DNA from: Cryptomeria japonica
Lineage: Eukaryota > Streptophyta > Pinopsida > Cupressales > Cupressaceae
DNA: 64,000 nt
Assembly (NCBI RefSeq): GCF_030272615.1
Contig: NC_081414.1
Location: 3,101,501 to 3,165,500 of the forward strand
Direction: 5' to 3'
The stretch's first letter is position 1, and every line of letters starts with the position of its first letter. A model generated the notes under the pieces. That model was not told the DNA's origin. It saw only the letters and a list, made by a program, of their open reading frames with translations, and ran no database searches. The position numbers were made by a program, and so were the translations under genes. Shown in pieces: positions 48,501 through 60,170 of the stretch.

Positions 48501-51330
48501 CCATTTTTGTACCTGTTGAAGTTATTGTTTCATTATCAGTTCACATAATCAGGTTTGACATTCAATTTACATATTTTCAATTACATTTTTAACTCAAACA
48601 AAAGGGGAATATGACTTCAATCAACACCTAACCCTCTTCCTAATAGAACTGAGGTTGGATCTATTGAGCTCATCCTCCTTTTAGAGTGATGCATGTGAAA
48701 GTTAGGTCATTTCCTAGTTTATAAAGAATAACTTGTGAAACCCTAATTTTCCATCCATTAGAGGTATAGAGACTTTAAAGGATTTAATGCATTACTATTA
48801 CAAATACAATTTCCTTCAAACTAGATTATAACCATTTAGGCAAAGAAAAGGCTACCCAATCCTCTTCTTGATCTTTTACATTTTAGAGAAGTTTAGAAAT
48901 CAATTTAAGCTAACATTAACTTCTTTTGTAGGAATTCTACATGGGTAGGCAATTTAGTGCATGCAAGGAAGAAGAATGAGTGAATTAAGCAATGTATAGA
49001 TTTTAGAAATTTAAATATGGCCTTTTACATCTTAGAAATTCAAATAGTGCCTTTATTAGATGAATTATTATAGATATTGAATGATGTATTTGTTGGATGA
49101 GTTTTCTTTTTATTATCAAAGAAAAGTGGACCATTACAATAGGCTCAAGATTGCATTCAAGACTAAGTGTGAAACCTTTGTGTATGAAAGTATTCCAATT
49201 AGGTTCATTAATGTAGGGAATACCCTTTCAACTTGAAATTGGCATTGCATTTAAATTCTTAATAAGAAAATGTATTACTATTTACATAGACGGCTTGAGG
49301 GTGTTTTCCAAAGTTATAACTCACTATGTTCAAGATAGAAGAAAGGTGTTGCAAAGATGCGAGGATTATTCTCAAAATATAGAAAATGCATATTCAAGGT
49401 GATAGAAGGAAATAATTTGTCACTGGTTATGAAAAAATACATTTCAATAATCCAAATAGAGCGAGTGTTGTATTGGAAATTATTTAGGTAGAAAGTAAGA
49501 AACAACACAACTATTTTTTATGTGAATTAACTTTGTGAGAAAATTCAGCACTAGTTTTGTAGAAATCATAAGGCCATTGATTGCCATGTTAGAATAACGC
49601 ACAATTATTAAGTGGACACCTAAATCCCAAGTGCTATTTGCAAGTATTAAAAATTATATATGAAAAATATCCTCCATTGGCTAGTCCATAGCCTATTATA
49701 GTAAATGTTCTTCATTTATCTATTTGCTTTTGAATGTTTTATTACCAAATTTTTAACCCATAAGAATGAAAAATAATAATAAAAGTTTGTGGCCCTCATG
49801 AGCACACTTAAAAAAAGATGGAATTAAGATACTCAACCCAAGATAAGAAAGTAATTGACCTTGTCGAAATTACCAAAAAAAATAAGAATTTCATTATGAG
49901 GAGCAAATCCTTAACCATAATTATTGATCTAATAGTGAAAACTAAACTGATTCAAAATGAACTATATGAGAGAAAATGTGAGTGAGTGTCTATAATACAA
50001 GAACTCAATTTAGAAATCAAATCCATGAAGTTTGTTTTTTTGACCTTGAATAAATTAAATAACAAATAATTTGTACACCCAAATATATTCTCATTCACTT
50101 GTATCAAGACATATTTTACCTAGGATTATTGGTATGCAAATATGTCCATTTTTTTCTAAGTCACCAATGCCTAGAGAAGATATTTGAGTCAAAAGAATGT
50201 CAGTTTTACAATAAAAGTATATATTCTATATAATTGAAAGCGTAAAGGATTTTACCTAAGATGTATGAACATGGAAGAAGCTACATTAGTTCTTAATAGT
50301 TTTCATGGTAAATTTGTTACTACGCATGTCCTTAGGATGTAATTTTCTCATCAAATTCTTTGAATCGAGTGTTATTGGTGTTATGTTTTCAAGGATCCAC
50401 ATCATCGCATAATGCATTCTCATGTTTCTCAAGTATACATTTATAGATGATGAAGCTTGGCTATGCAAGCGGTTGTTGAAAATAGCCTTTTTTTTGGGAT
50501 TTATATTTTATTAGTGTAATTACTCTATATCTGTTTGGTCATCATTTTTTTTTTTTTGTTAACCACACATTACTATACAAGATGGCATACAGCATAAGCC
50601 ATGAAATCAAACACCACAAAAATAGAGATCAATATTTTGGAAGCAAATACCATCACCAAGTTTGGTATGTTGTTCTCCTTAGTATGTGATATTAACTCAA
50701 CATTTACCTATAAATTTCTTAAATGAGCTTATGATAATAGAACTATTATCGAGTTATGTTGGTGTCCATTTTGTTTAACAATACTACAAGTTTCTACATA
50801 CTTAGTATTGTTATCCAAATTTGTCATTAAAATTCATATCACAACCCCTAGCAAATGATAATGTTTTTATAATTTAAGATAATTGTTTCATTTTCAAGGA
50901 AGTGGTTAAGTGAAGAATCCAAGAGGACGAAAAAAAGAGGTATCAAAAATTGTGAGCCAATGTAGTTCAAAAAGCACCTAAAATATGCAAAAGAGCTAAA
51001 AATGGAAGAGCGAAACTTAGTTATTTTCTAGCAAATGATAGATATGATGAAGACTATAAGGCTCCAAGGAGAGCTCTAAAAGAGCCAAATAAAGACGAGA
51101 GAAACAAAAATTAGTACAAGTAGATTGTAAACACAAAAAAATAAGAGTTCGTGAAAACATGTAGAGAACAACTAATATATTTAGAGGCAAGAGTCATTTA
51201 GAATTATTTTGGTGGGAACTTCATCAAAGTAAAAACTAATAGCTATCCACTAGATATAATATGCAAAGCAATCTTATGAACGCAATTCAAAGGAAGAGGC
51301 CCCTCCCATAGCCATTGAAACAACAAAATC
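45575..51330. other. Long stretch without recognisable genes
   Basis: All open frames are short and lack protein character on both strands. A promoter-like CTATATAAG at 47796-47804 is followed by CT-rich sequence and could belong to a decayed LTR. 50870-51330 is A-rich and probably holds the 5' part of the LINE that follows. Nothing else could be assigned. Confidence 0.5.
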
Positions 51331-52590
51331 ATTCACATCAAAAAAGTTAAAGAAAGCATTAAGAAGATAAGCACATGCAAAGCTTGTGATATGGATGGGC
51401 TAAGGGCAAAATACTTAAAAGTGGAAATGAAAAGCCTTGGCCCTCATCTTAAGAAAATATTCAACATCGTTCTACATGGGTTTTCAAGAGAGTGGACAAC
51501 TAATCTAGTAATAACTCACTTCAAGAGCGGAGATGTAAAATATCCTTCCAAGTATTGGACCATCACGATTAGTTTCAATGCTATTTGGAAGCATGGTGAA
51601 CATATAACCAAGCAAATAGAAAAAAGAGATAAGATGGCAAAAGGGAAAACACATTTCTAGCAAAAACACTCAGAAGTAGATTATGGCATTACTTTGGGGC
51701 ATATCTTTGAGAAAGTGTTCAATGAAAAAGAAGCAACTTAATAGTTTTTGGGCCTTAAGAAAACTTTTGACATTGATAGTAAAAGTAAGAAGTTATATAG
51801 ATTTAAGGATCTTGGCATACCAAGGCAATATAGAGTGACCATCCACACACTTTATGAGGAGATTTGAAATAAATTAAACTCAAGTAGGCCTACTTGAAAG
51901 CTTTATGAATTGACACTGTATTTAAGCAAGGATGCCTGCTATATTAACAAAGTAGAAGAATTGTTAAATCTATAAGGGGATGTTTTTTTCTTTTGAGGAG
52001 AGTATGTTTACAGATTTCTTTTGTATGCTAATAATCTCATTTTGATTGTAAGGCATACTCAAGGAGTACAATAGAACTAAAATACTTTAGAGCATTGTTG
52101 CAAGGAAGTGAGTATGCAAGTTAATACTAGCAAGACCAAGATCATAGTCTTTTTTCATTGAGAGGAAAAAAGATCAATTTAACTTTATTTTGAATGGTGT
52201 AACCTATAAGAAGTCACAATTTACAACTATCTTGGAATTGACTTCAAAGTGCTATTTGCATTATAAACTAGAGATGAAGAGGCTAGGTTATGAGATGAAA
52301 AAACTATTTGTATTCAAATAGGGCTTGGTAATTTTGATGGTGCTTTATGAATGTGAAGTGTGCGCTGGTAATACTTTAGAAATAAAATAGAGACAAGTAT
52401 AAAGGATTCAAAAATACCTCATCACAAGCAAATTCAAAACAAATTGAAGTATTGAAGTTCCTTATTAGATTCTTCTAGAAAACTACTATAGTCAAGGAGC
52501 ATTCATAAAGGAGGGGGCTCTACCAACTATCTCAAGCACCTTACTTATCAAGGCAATAATTATGGTTCATTTCATAAGACGTTAAAAAAT
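51331..52590 (+). pseudogene. LINE reverse transcriptase relic
   Basis: A non-LTR retrotransposon polymerase, readable over about 1.2 kb despite many stops and slips. The clearest run is 51331-51660: IHIKKVKESIKKISTCKACD, MDGLRAKYLK, PHLKKIFNIVLHG, WTTNLVITHFKSGDVKYPS. This is the fingers region of plant LINE reverse transcriptase. Then come ITLGHIFEKVF (about 51690), LKKTFDID (about 51757) and LGIPRQYRVTIHTLYEE (about 51810). The catalytic box at 52024-52035 reads YANN instead of YADD. Thumb-like pieces follow: MQVNTSKTKIIVF (about 52110), NYLGIDFK (about 52230), and IQKYLITSKFKT near 52410. No endonuclease domain or poly-A tail is clear. Confidence 0.8.
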
Positions 52591-52830
52591 TAAATAACTA
52601 GAGGTAAAGAGATAAACTTGTCATCAAAGAGGTTTTGAAGAATAGAAAAAAGACTTAGAATGAATGAAAACATCAAATGGAGAACAACAACTTTAATGCA
52701 TGTCCAAATAATAAAAAATAAATAAAACCACTTGTAATGGATGCATTCCACAAATCTATGACGAATAAACATTATAAAGGAAGAGGAAACATTATCTTGA
52801 TGAATTTAATCCATATAGGAACAAATATCA

Positions 52831-53024
52831 CCGATATTCGAAAACTCAAATGAAGACTAAGATGATCATAACTCAATTGGAGACTAAAATGTTCATAAAT
52901 TTAAATGAAGGCTAAGGTGTTCATAAACTCAAATGAAGAGTAAGATGATCACAACTCAATTGAAGACTAAGATGTTCATAAACTCAAATGAAGACTAAGA
53001 TGATCATAACTCAATTGAAAACTA
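52831..53024. repeat. 28-bp minisatellite with two unit types
   Basis: Seven units of 27-28 bp. Type A is CTAAGATGATCATAACTCAA plus TTGAAGA; type B is CTAAGATGTTCATAAACTCA plus AATGAAGA. The order is B A B B A B A. Confidence 0.9.
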
Positions 53025-53436
53025 ACTTGCAACTTCAATAGACCAAGAAAAGAATGAAAGGATGATGTGCATAATAAACCCTTTGTTTTAGAATGTGAAA
53101 TTTAAAATGGCATTCAGAATACCTCAACAAATATTTTTTTACTTAATCTATTAATTTAAACTAAAAGAATTAAGTAAAATTGTCATCAAAATAAACAATT
53201 TTTTAATTAAATTAAAATAATTAAATAAATTATCCATTAAACTGCATGGAGATTAATCGGAATTAGTTGTACGTGCCACTGCCAACTATCGCTTGCCTTT
53301 CGAATAGCCTTATCATAAATTCAAATCCATTTCCAAAATACATATAATAATATAACAAAAACACAGAAACCCCCTGAAAAACAAATTCAGACAGAGCTAT
53401 AAGGAATACTGAAGAGCGCCTATAATGGCACCCTGC
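53025..53436. other. Downstream region of the Gly/Ser-rich gene
   Basis: AT-rich, no gene. Bases 53380-53436 probably form the end of the 3' transcribed region of the minus-strand gene. Confidence 0.4.
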
Positions 53437-53442
53437 TTTATT
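53437..53442 (-). terminator. Poly-A signal of the Gly/Ser-rich gene
   Basis: AATAAA on the minus strand, 85 bp after the stop codon; cleavage would be expected 10-30 bp further on. Confidence 0.5.
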
Positions 53443-53526
53443 CTCGCTTTGAAAGCACCATATATAAGCATTCTATCTATACATCCGTACTAGTACATAC
53501 GATCTACTGCATAAACTGCAGTTTCT

Positions 53527-53632
53527 TTAATTGTTTCCGCCGTCCTTTTCAGAAGGATGACCGATTGGCGACCCGGATCCGAAACCAAAACCTGAACCAA
53601 AACCCTCGCCGGAACCAGAGCCGAAACCGAAA

Positions 53633-53663
<31 letters not shown>

Positions 53664-53928
53664 CGAAACCAGAGCCAAATCCAAAGCCTCCACCGCCTCC
53701 TGAAGGGGAACTGCCGGAGCCTGAACCAAAACCCCAGCCGGCACCGGGACTCGAACCCCAACCCCACGAATAGCTCCCCTGAGGCCCTGAACCCTGGCCT
53801 GAACCAAAGGAGCCGCCATTTCCTCCTCCCCCGAAGCCTGGGAACATAAACATCTTCCTCTTATCTGCAAGCACTGCAGTGCAACACAGCAGGAGTAGAA
53901 ATATTTTCATTTGCTGCATTTTCCACAT
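53527..53928 (-). CDS. Small secreted Gly/Ser-rich protein
   Basis: The only convincing host gene. 133 codons from ATG 53928; an in-frame ATG at 53910 (MKIFLLLLCCTAVLA) gives a cleaner signal peptide, and either could be the start. Cleavage is likely after VLA, so the mature protein begins DKRKMFMFPGFGGGG. The rest is about 110 residues of Gly, Ser and Phe in FGSGSGSG-type repeats with some WGWG, ending PIGHPSEKDGGNN. It has no Cys after the signal peptide. This matches secreted plant glycine-rich proteins, many of which go to the cell wall; the exact role is unknown. The frame is intact and has a promoter region and a poly-A signal. The repeat region is prone to length variation. Confidence 0.82.
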
Positions 53929-54360
53929 TTCGGGTTATTATTGTAAGCGCAAATACCCGCAGACGCACATTAAAGGGTGAAGATGAATACAAGCACCGCT
54001 TGGCTCTCTTTTATTGCATGGGGAACGTGGGAGTCAACAATCAGTACAAATTGCAACCGACCACGCATCAATGACCCGTGAAAATTTAAACCAGAGGAAA
54101 CGCCGGCGCACCTTTGATGGATCATCACGAATTTAGTGTACCTTTTTCAGAGGTGGGGTAGCAGGCTAACGGTCGGTGCAGCATGGATCCTCTAATTTCA
54201 TCCACCTTTCTTCTCCTTCATAGTGCGCTATTATACCACTGCCAACTGTTTTTCACTTAATGTTCCACTAACGTCCATATTTACCGAGTTGCTTATATCC
54301 AATAGAGAAATTGCAGTTGGTGTGCAATGGATATGTTGAAGGGGTGTGGACAGAAAATTT
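53929..54360 (-). promoter_or_regulatory. Upstream region of the Gly/Ser-rich gene
   Basis: Minus strand, upstream of the ATG. It holds a TATA-like CAATAAAAG (54009-54017), and further out TTGACTCCCACGTT (54024-54037), which joins a W-box-like TTGACT and an ACGT core. Base composition is more balanced than the surroundings, as expected for non-repeat DNA. Confidence 0.45.
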
Positions 54361-54858
54361 GAGACATAGAAGGGTAGAGAGGTGGAGGGATAACGAGATA
54401 ACAATAGAGGTAGAGATGGAAGAAGAAATATGGAGAGATAAAGATAAAGAAGCAAAGATATATAGATATTGATGTATAAGAAGAGGAGAGGGAGAGAGAT
54501 GGACGAATAGAGAGGGAGACATGTCTAGAGGTAGAGAAGAAGATAACGCAAGAGAGGAAGGTGGAGATAAATAGATAGAGAGATGGAGAGAGGTAGAGGG
54601 AGAGATAGATCTATAAGGAGATATAGAGAGGGCGAGAGGAATAGAGATACATTGAGAGATCTACAGACAACTAGAGAGTAGAGATAGAGATATAGAGGGT
54701 GAGATAAAGAGAGTGCGAGAGAAATAGAGAGATATAGAGATATATGGCAAGAGAAAGAGAGAAATAGAGATATATTGGAAGGCAAAGGGAGAGAGTGATA
54801 GAGATATAGGGATAGATAGGGGGATAGAGAGGAAGATATAAGAAGAGATAAAAAAAAA

Positions 54859-54897
<39 letters not shown>

Positions 54898-55208
54898 CAA
54901 TATATATAAAGAGAAAGGGAGATGAAGAGATATAGATAGAGGGTGATATATAGATATATAAAGGGATAGGGAAATAGATAGAGAGATAAGGAGATATAGA
55001 GATAGATAGATAGGAAGATAGCATGGTAGATCAAGATATGGATAGAAAGAGATAGAGAGGGATACGAGATAGATAAAGAGATAGGGAGATATGAATAGAA
55101 AGAGATAGAGAGAGGAGTGAGAGGGAGATACAGAGAGAAATGGAGAGATAGAAATATGGAGGAGAGGTGGAGTGAATAAGAGACGTAGCCACACACACAC
55201 ACACACAT

Positions 55209-55282
<74 letters not shown>

Positions 55283-55730
55283 CGAGTAAGAGAGATATGG
55301 AGAAAAAGAAAAGAGAGAAAAATTGAAGAGATATAGGAAGAGTGATAAGGAAAGAGGGAGAAAGAGGGTGAGATATAACTTGGGAAAGACAGAGAGGGTG
55401 AGAGAGAGATGGATGAAGAGAGGAAGATGGAGAGATAGAAAGATAAAGATATAGGAAGTGATATGTAGAGAGAGATAGAGAGTGATGGATTGAATAAGCG
55501 AGAGATAGAGGCAATGAGATATAGATGGAGAGGGAGAGTGAGAGATGGGAAAGTATAGATAGAGGGGGCAAGGATGAGAGATAAAGGTGATAGAGACAAG
55601 TAAAATAGAGGGAGGAAGAAAGAGATAGGGAGAGGGAGGGAGAGAGACACATGTAGATACAGGGAGAAACTCTGTGTGTAAGTGTGCGTGAAAGAGATAT
55701 ATAGATAGAGATAGGGATAAACCAACAAGG

Positions 55731-55798
<68 letters not shown>

Positions 55799-55918
55799 GA
55801 CAAATAGAGAGATATAAAAAGAGGGAACGATAGGGAGAGGTAAGAGATAGATATATAGTGGGAAATATATTGGAGGAAGAGAGATGTACCTAGAAGGAGA
55901 TAGAAATAGGGGAGAGAA
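54361..55918 (+). repeat. 1.5-kb GA-rich purine tract
   Basis: Almost only A and G on the + strand with scattered T, built from GAGAGATAGAGA units. It includes pure (GA)n at 54859-54892 and 55213-55278, (CA)n at 55189-55206 and (TG)n at 55735-55774. The minus strand is open in several frames as Leu/Ser/Tyr repeats of up to 380 codons; these are by-products of the repeat. It ends exactly where element H begins. Confidence 0.95.
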
Positions 55919-56142
55919 TGTTGGAATATACATTCAAACTAAATGTGTGAGAAGTCCTAGTTAGGTGTCAACCATCTTTAATTAAGTGTCAATCAATAAT
56001 AGTTAGTTGGAAATACTTCCAGTTTGTTGTTAGTTAAACTTTCTATTTTGTAGGAAGACAGATGAGTCTTTTGCTCCTATAAATTTGTAAACTCTTGTAA
56101 TGAACAATAAGCAGTGATTGAACCGTTTCTTTCTTGTTATCA
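55919..56142 (+). repeat. H 5' LTR
   Basis: TGTTGGAATATAC to GTTATCA, about 224 bp; the right edge is approximate because the other LTR is not in the window. Confidence 0.6.
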
Positions 56143-56157
56143 TTTCTAGTTTTAATT

Positions 56158-56169
56158 TGGTATCAAAGC
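56158..56169 (+). other. Primer binding site of H (tRNA-Met type)
   Basis: TGGTATCAAAGC, one base from the usual TGGTATCAGAGC. Confidence 0.7.
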
Positions 56170-56496
56170 TTTCATGGGAGGTCCCATTATTGTATTTTGT
56201 TTTTTGTATATTCTCCCTTAGATATTGCAATTTGCAATAAGGAACAACAAGAATCAACATGAGGTTGACTACATTCAAGTTTTTGAGGCAACAAGCAAGA
56301 AGAGAAGCCACATAATGTCATAATAGTGATAGAGTCCAAGATGATTTGTATCAGTGTTTGTTCTACAAAGGAGAAAGTTGTACCTATGTTGTTGTTGTGT
56401 GGACCTTGACTGACCCATGGAAGACTTTGATTGGTTGGAACATGAATTTTCATTATATTTCTTTATCTAAAAGACATAAGAAAGATTGTGAATGGA

Positions 56497-56501
56497 ATTT
56501 C
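56497..56501. repeat. Target site duplication of G, left copy (ATTTC)
   Basis: ATTTC directly before G; the same five bases follow it at 62231-62235. Confidence 0.9.
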
Positions 56502-57064
56502 TATAAAAGTGTTGCAATTTCCAATTTAATAAACAAGTTATATGCTAGATAGTGTATTTCTGATTTTGGTATTATTGTTATGAAAATAATATTATCGTCT
56601 TTCTTTTCTGCAGGTTTGAAGGATGAACATGTATCGATTTCAATGTCATTCCTTTTCTTTTGAATGTTGTATATATAGTAAAGCAATCACGATCAAGTGG
56701 CACCTTGATCAGACATGTCCGACCAAGATGTCACTTGGTCGTGACTGTCTACTAATTCATTCGGTGTTTATGATAACTTAATCGGTGCCATTACTAAATG
56801 ATAACAGATTGATAAACACACCCGACAATGAATCGGTGTCAAGGCAAATGTTAACTGGTTGATATAACCACACCCGAATGAATCGGTGTCAAGGCAAATG
56901 TTAACCGATCGATATAACCACACCCGAATGAATCGGTGTCAAAGCAAATGTTAATATTATAATCAGATAAATACATTCAGTTCGGAAAGCATAATTAAAA
57001 TGGAACAAGAGAGATTGATAGGTTAGGAGAGACGTATCTTGCATAAGCTACTAATGCATTAACA
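56502..57064 (-). repeat. G 3' LTR
   Basis: On the minus strand it opens TGTTAATGCATTAG. The far end reads TA at 56502 where the other LTR has TG. It contains three copies of a 53-bp unit around CGAATGAATCGGTGTCAAGG (56825-56955). Confidence 0.93.
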
Positions 57065-57077
57065 TTCCCTCTTAGCT
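57065..57077 (-). other. Polypurine tract of G
   Basis: Minus strand AGCTAAGAGGGAA right before the LTR start. Confidence 0.8.
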
Positions 57078-57588
57078 TTGGAAGATAGATAAAGTAACCT
57101 GCATCACATTTCTTTTTCCATAATGTCAGTCTCTAAGAATATATATCATCTATACATATGATATGAAGTATCATCAGAACATAATATACAAATATAAAAC
57201 ATCACTCTAAGCATGTGACATAGAGTATCACCTAATCATGTGATATAGAAGATTTATCATTTCATTATGACAAGATATCACCTAAACACGTGATATCAGT
57301 ATTGCCTAAACACGCAATACTAAGGATAAACATATGAGGATGGTTAGATTCTCATCTTATCCAGGTTGTGATATGTGCACAAACATTTTATACAAATATT
57401 TTATCACAACACCATCATGGCACATCCATGACATATCAAAAATCCAATCATGATAACTGGTTTAGAGAATCATAAGATCGTCACCTTATGATGTCTACAT
57501 ACAAGTGTTCATAATCTGAGAGATCATCACCTCTTAGATATGAACACAGGGGGTGAAACCCAGAATGTCCCAACATGACAAAAGAAGT
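57078..57588 (-). other. G 3' untranslated stretch
   Basis: No gene. Short repeats around CACCTAAACACGTGATAT (57215-57330) alternate with ATATGATAT sequence. Confidence 0.5.
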
Positions 57589-59111
57589 TTACACATTAAA
57601 CATCTTATTTATGAAGCAGATTACCTTTCTATCATACCTAAACCTTTTTCTGAAGTGATCAACCTTCACTCTGGAAAGTGGTTTGGTAAGAATATTTGCA
57701 GTCTAATCTCCTGTGCTAACATATTCCAATTTGATCACATTTTTGTCTACCATGTCTCGCACATAATGGTATGGAATCTCAATATGCTTGGATCTGTCAT
57801 GAAATACTGGATTTGTAGAAAGCTTTATGCAGCTCTGGTTGTCACAATGGATGACAGTGGGTTTCATAGGTTCACCAAATAGTCCCACAAGCAACTTCCT
57901 AAGCCATACTGCTTCTCGAGTAGCCATGGAAGTTGCAATGTACTCAACCTCGATGGAACTCTGAGCTACAGAAGACTGTTTTCTGCTGATCCAAGATATC
58001 ATGGCTGATCCTAAACTGAAGCAACACCCTGAAGTGCTTTTCCTGTCAGTCACACTCCCAGCCCAATCTGAGTCTGTAAATCCATGTAGGTCTAGATTAA
58101 CTTTCTCATATTTGAGACCAAGGTTTAGAGTACCTTGTAAGTATCTCATAATGTGTTTCACTGCAATCAAGTGAATTTCCTTAGGCTCGCACATAAACTG
58201 ACTTAAGGCATTGACAACATAACAGATATCTGGCCTTGTATTCACCAGATACATCAGGGACCCAATCATTTGTCTGTAGAGTGTAGGATCAGTGGATTGT
58301 GACTCTCCTGCTACTTCCCTAAGTTTATGTAAATTTGTTTCCATGGGAGATGTCATAGGTCTACAGTTATGCATTCTGAATCTCTTCAAAATGTCCAAGG
58401 TATACTTTCCTTGGTTTAGTATAATATTGTCAGAATTCTACCATACTTCCAATCCTAGGAAGTAATGAAGGAGTCCTAAGTCCTTCATATCAAATTCTTT
58501 GGAAGATCATTCTTGCATTGATCTATAAGATAATCATTTCCTGTGATTAATAAGTCATCAACATATAAAATCAACATTAACATATCACCTTTATTTCTTT
58601 TGTAGTAGAGATTAGGATCTGCATCATTTTTATAGAAGCCTAGTCCTGAGAGATACGTGTCAATTCTTTCATACCAGGCCCTGGGGGCCTGTTTAAGCCT
58701 ATAGAAAGCTTTCTCGAGTCTGCACACATGAGACTCTGCATCATAATTTTCAAATCCTTCAGGTTGCTCTAGGTAGACTTCTTTTGAGATCTCACCATTT
58801 AGAAATGTTGTCTTAACATCCATTTGGTGTACCTTCCATCCTTTTGTTGCTGCAATGGCTAATACAGCTCTCACTGATGTATACCTAGCAACAGGTGCAA
58901 AGGTTTCTTCATAGTCTATTCCCTCCCTTTGTGAGAAGCCTCTGGCTACAAATCTGGCCTTGTGTTTCTCAATATTGTCATTTGCAGCATGTTTGATTTT
59001 GAATAACCATTTAGATGAAACCATAGATTTCTTGGTTGGCCTAGGAACAATCTCCCAAACATCATTTTTCATAATGGATTGATACTCTTCAGACATGGCA
59101 TCCTTCCATAC
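57589..59111 (-). pseudogene. pol: G reverse transcriptase and RNase H
   Basis: Reverse transcriptase runs from 59096 (VWEIVPRPTKKSMVSSKWLFK, HQMDVKTTFLNGEISKEVYL, RLKQAPRAWYERID) to the catalytic LYVDD (58554-58568). A one-base loss near 58490 moves the frame at the KEFDMKDL motif. A TAG near 58440 (expected CAG) precedes the last open run 58398-57703, which covers the connection domain and RNase H (TDSDWAGSVTDRKSTSG, QSSIEVEYIA, DNQSCIKL). TAG at 57703 (expected CAG) interrupts the ILTKPL end motif; the natural stop is TAA at 57589. All catalytic residues are kept. Confidence 0.93.
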
Positions 59112-60170
59112 TTAATGTTTAAGTGCATCTGATACATTGTTTGGTTCAGTTTTAGAAAGATTATTCATAAGAGCAACATAGCTAGTGAATTTATTAGGTC
59201 TTTTGCTTTCACTGAAGGTTCCTGAAGGAGTAGCAAACTTTTGAGCTTCTGCTACAGTCTTGGTGGCCCATAGAGGTCTTTTCTTGAGGTTCTCTTTAGG
59301 TGGGTTTGAAGTTTCACTTATGGTTTCCTCAAGATTCTCCCTCTGAAGCTCAGGAGTGGGGTCTTCTTCTATGTTAGGAGTGGGGATATAAATTTCAAGC
59401 TCTATTGTACTTAGGGCTCTTTTGAAAGCTAAGTCTTCTTCAAATATTACATCCCTACTAAGTTCAATATTTTTCTGACCATGTATATATATTCTATAGG
59501 CCTTGGATGTTTCTCTATATCCTACAAGTATTCCCCTTTTTCCAGAGGGTTCTAGTTTTAGTCTTTTCTCTTTAGGTATATGTATATAGACAGGACACCC
59601 AAATATCCTAAGGTGGCTAATATCTGGTTTTAGTTTGGTAAATACTTCCTCAGGAGTTTTATCTTCAAGATGAGAGTGAGGACATCTATTTTGTATATAT
59701 ACAATAGTGTTAGTTGCTTCTGCCCAAAGATTTATATTTAGATTCTGATCAAGAATCATGGCTTTGGCAGCTTCTATAATTGTCCTATTTTTCCTCTCAG
59801 ATACACCATTTTGTTGAGGATTATAAGGTATTGTTAACTCCCTCTTAATCCCTGAGTTTTTACAAAAATCTCTAAATAATTCTGATGTGTATTCCTCCCC
59901 ATTATCAGTCCTTAGGGTTTTGATTTTTTTACCTATGTAGTTCTCTATCAGTGATTTAAACTCTTTAAACCTACTAAGGATCTCTTCTGATTCTTTACAC
60001 TTCAAAAAGTAGATCCAATTTTTCCTAGAGTAGTCATCAACAAAAATTACATAATACAAACATCCTCCTAGAGAGGGAGCGTACATGGGTCCACATACAT
60101 CAGAATGAACTAACTCTAATACTTTGCTTGTTTTCCTAGTACTATTATGGAAAGCACCCTTGATATTTTT
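59112..60170 (-). pseudogene. pol: G integrase
   Basis: A 324-codon open run (60086-59112) holds the catalytic core: FVDDYSRKNWIYF, RTDNGEEYTS and YNPQQNGVSERKNRT. The zinc-binding head lies in the preceding run (VWHRRLGHLNYRAL and CKGCALGK). An extra A in a run of A's (60165-60171) shifts the frame between head and core. The run ends in a Pro/Glu-rich linker and a TAA at 59112 after DALKH. Downstream, VWKDAM opens reverse transcriptase in the same frame. Confidence 0.93.

Noticed and set aside
53490-53870. Other frames over the Gly/Ser-rich gene, including one of Arg/Asn/Gln repeats
   Set aside because: Shadows of the repeat in the real gene; no signal peptide or start context.
54231-55933. 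Minus-strand frames of up to 380 codons rich in Leu, Ser and Tyr
   Set aside because: Produced by the GA-rich tract, which lacks stops on the complementary strand. Several frames are open at once and none has a domain.
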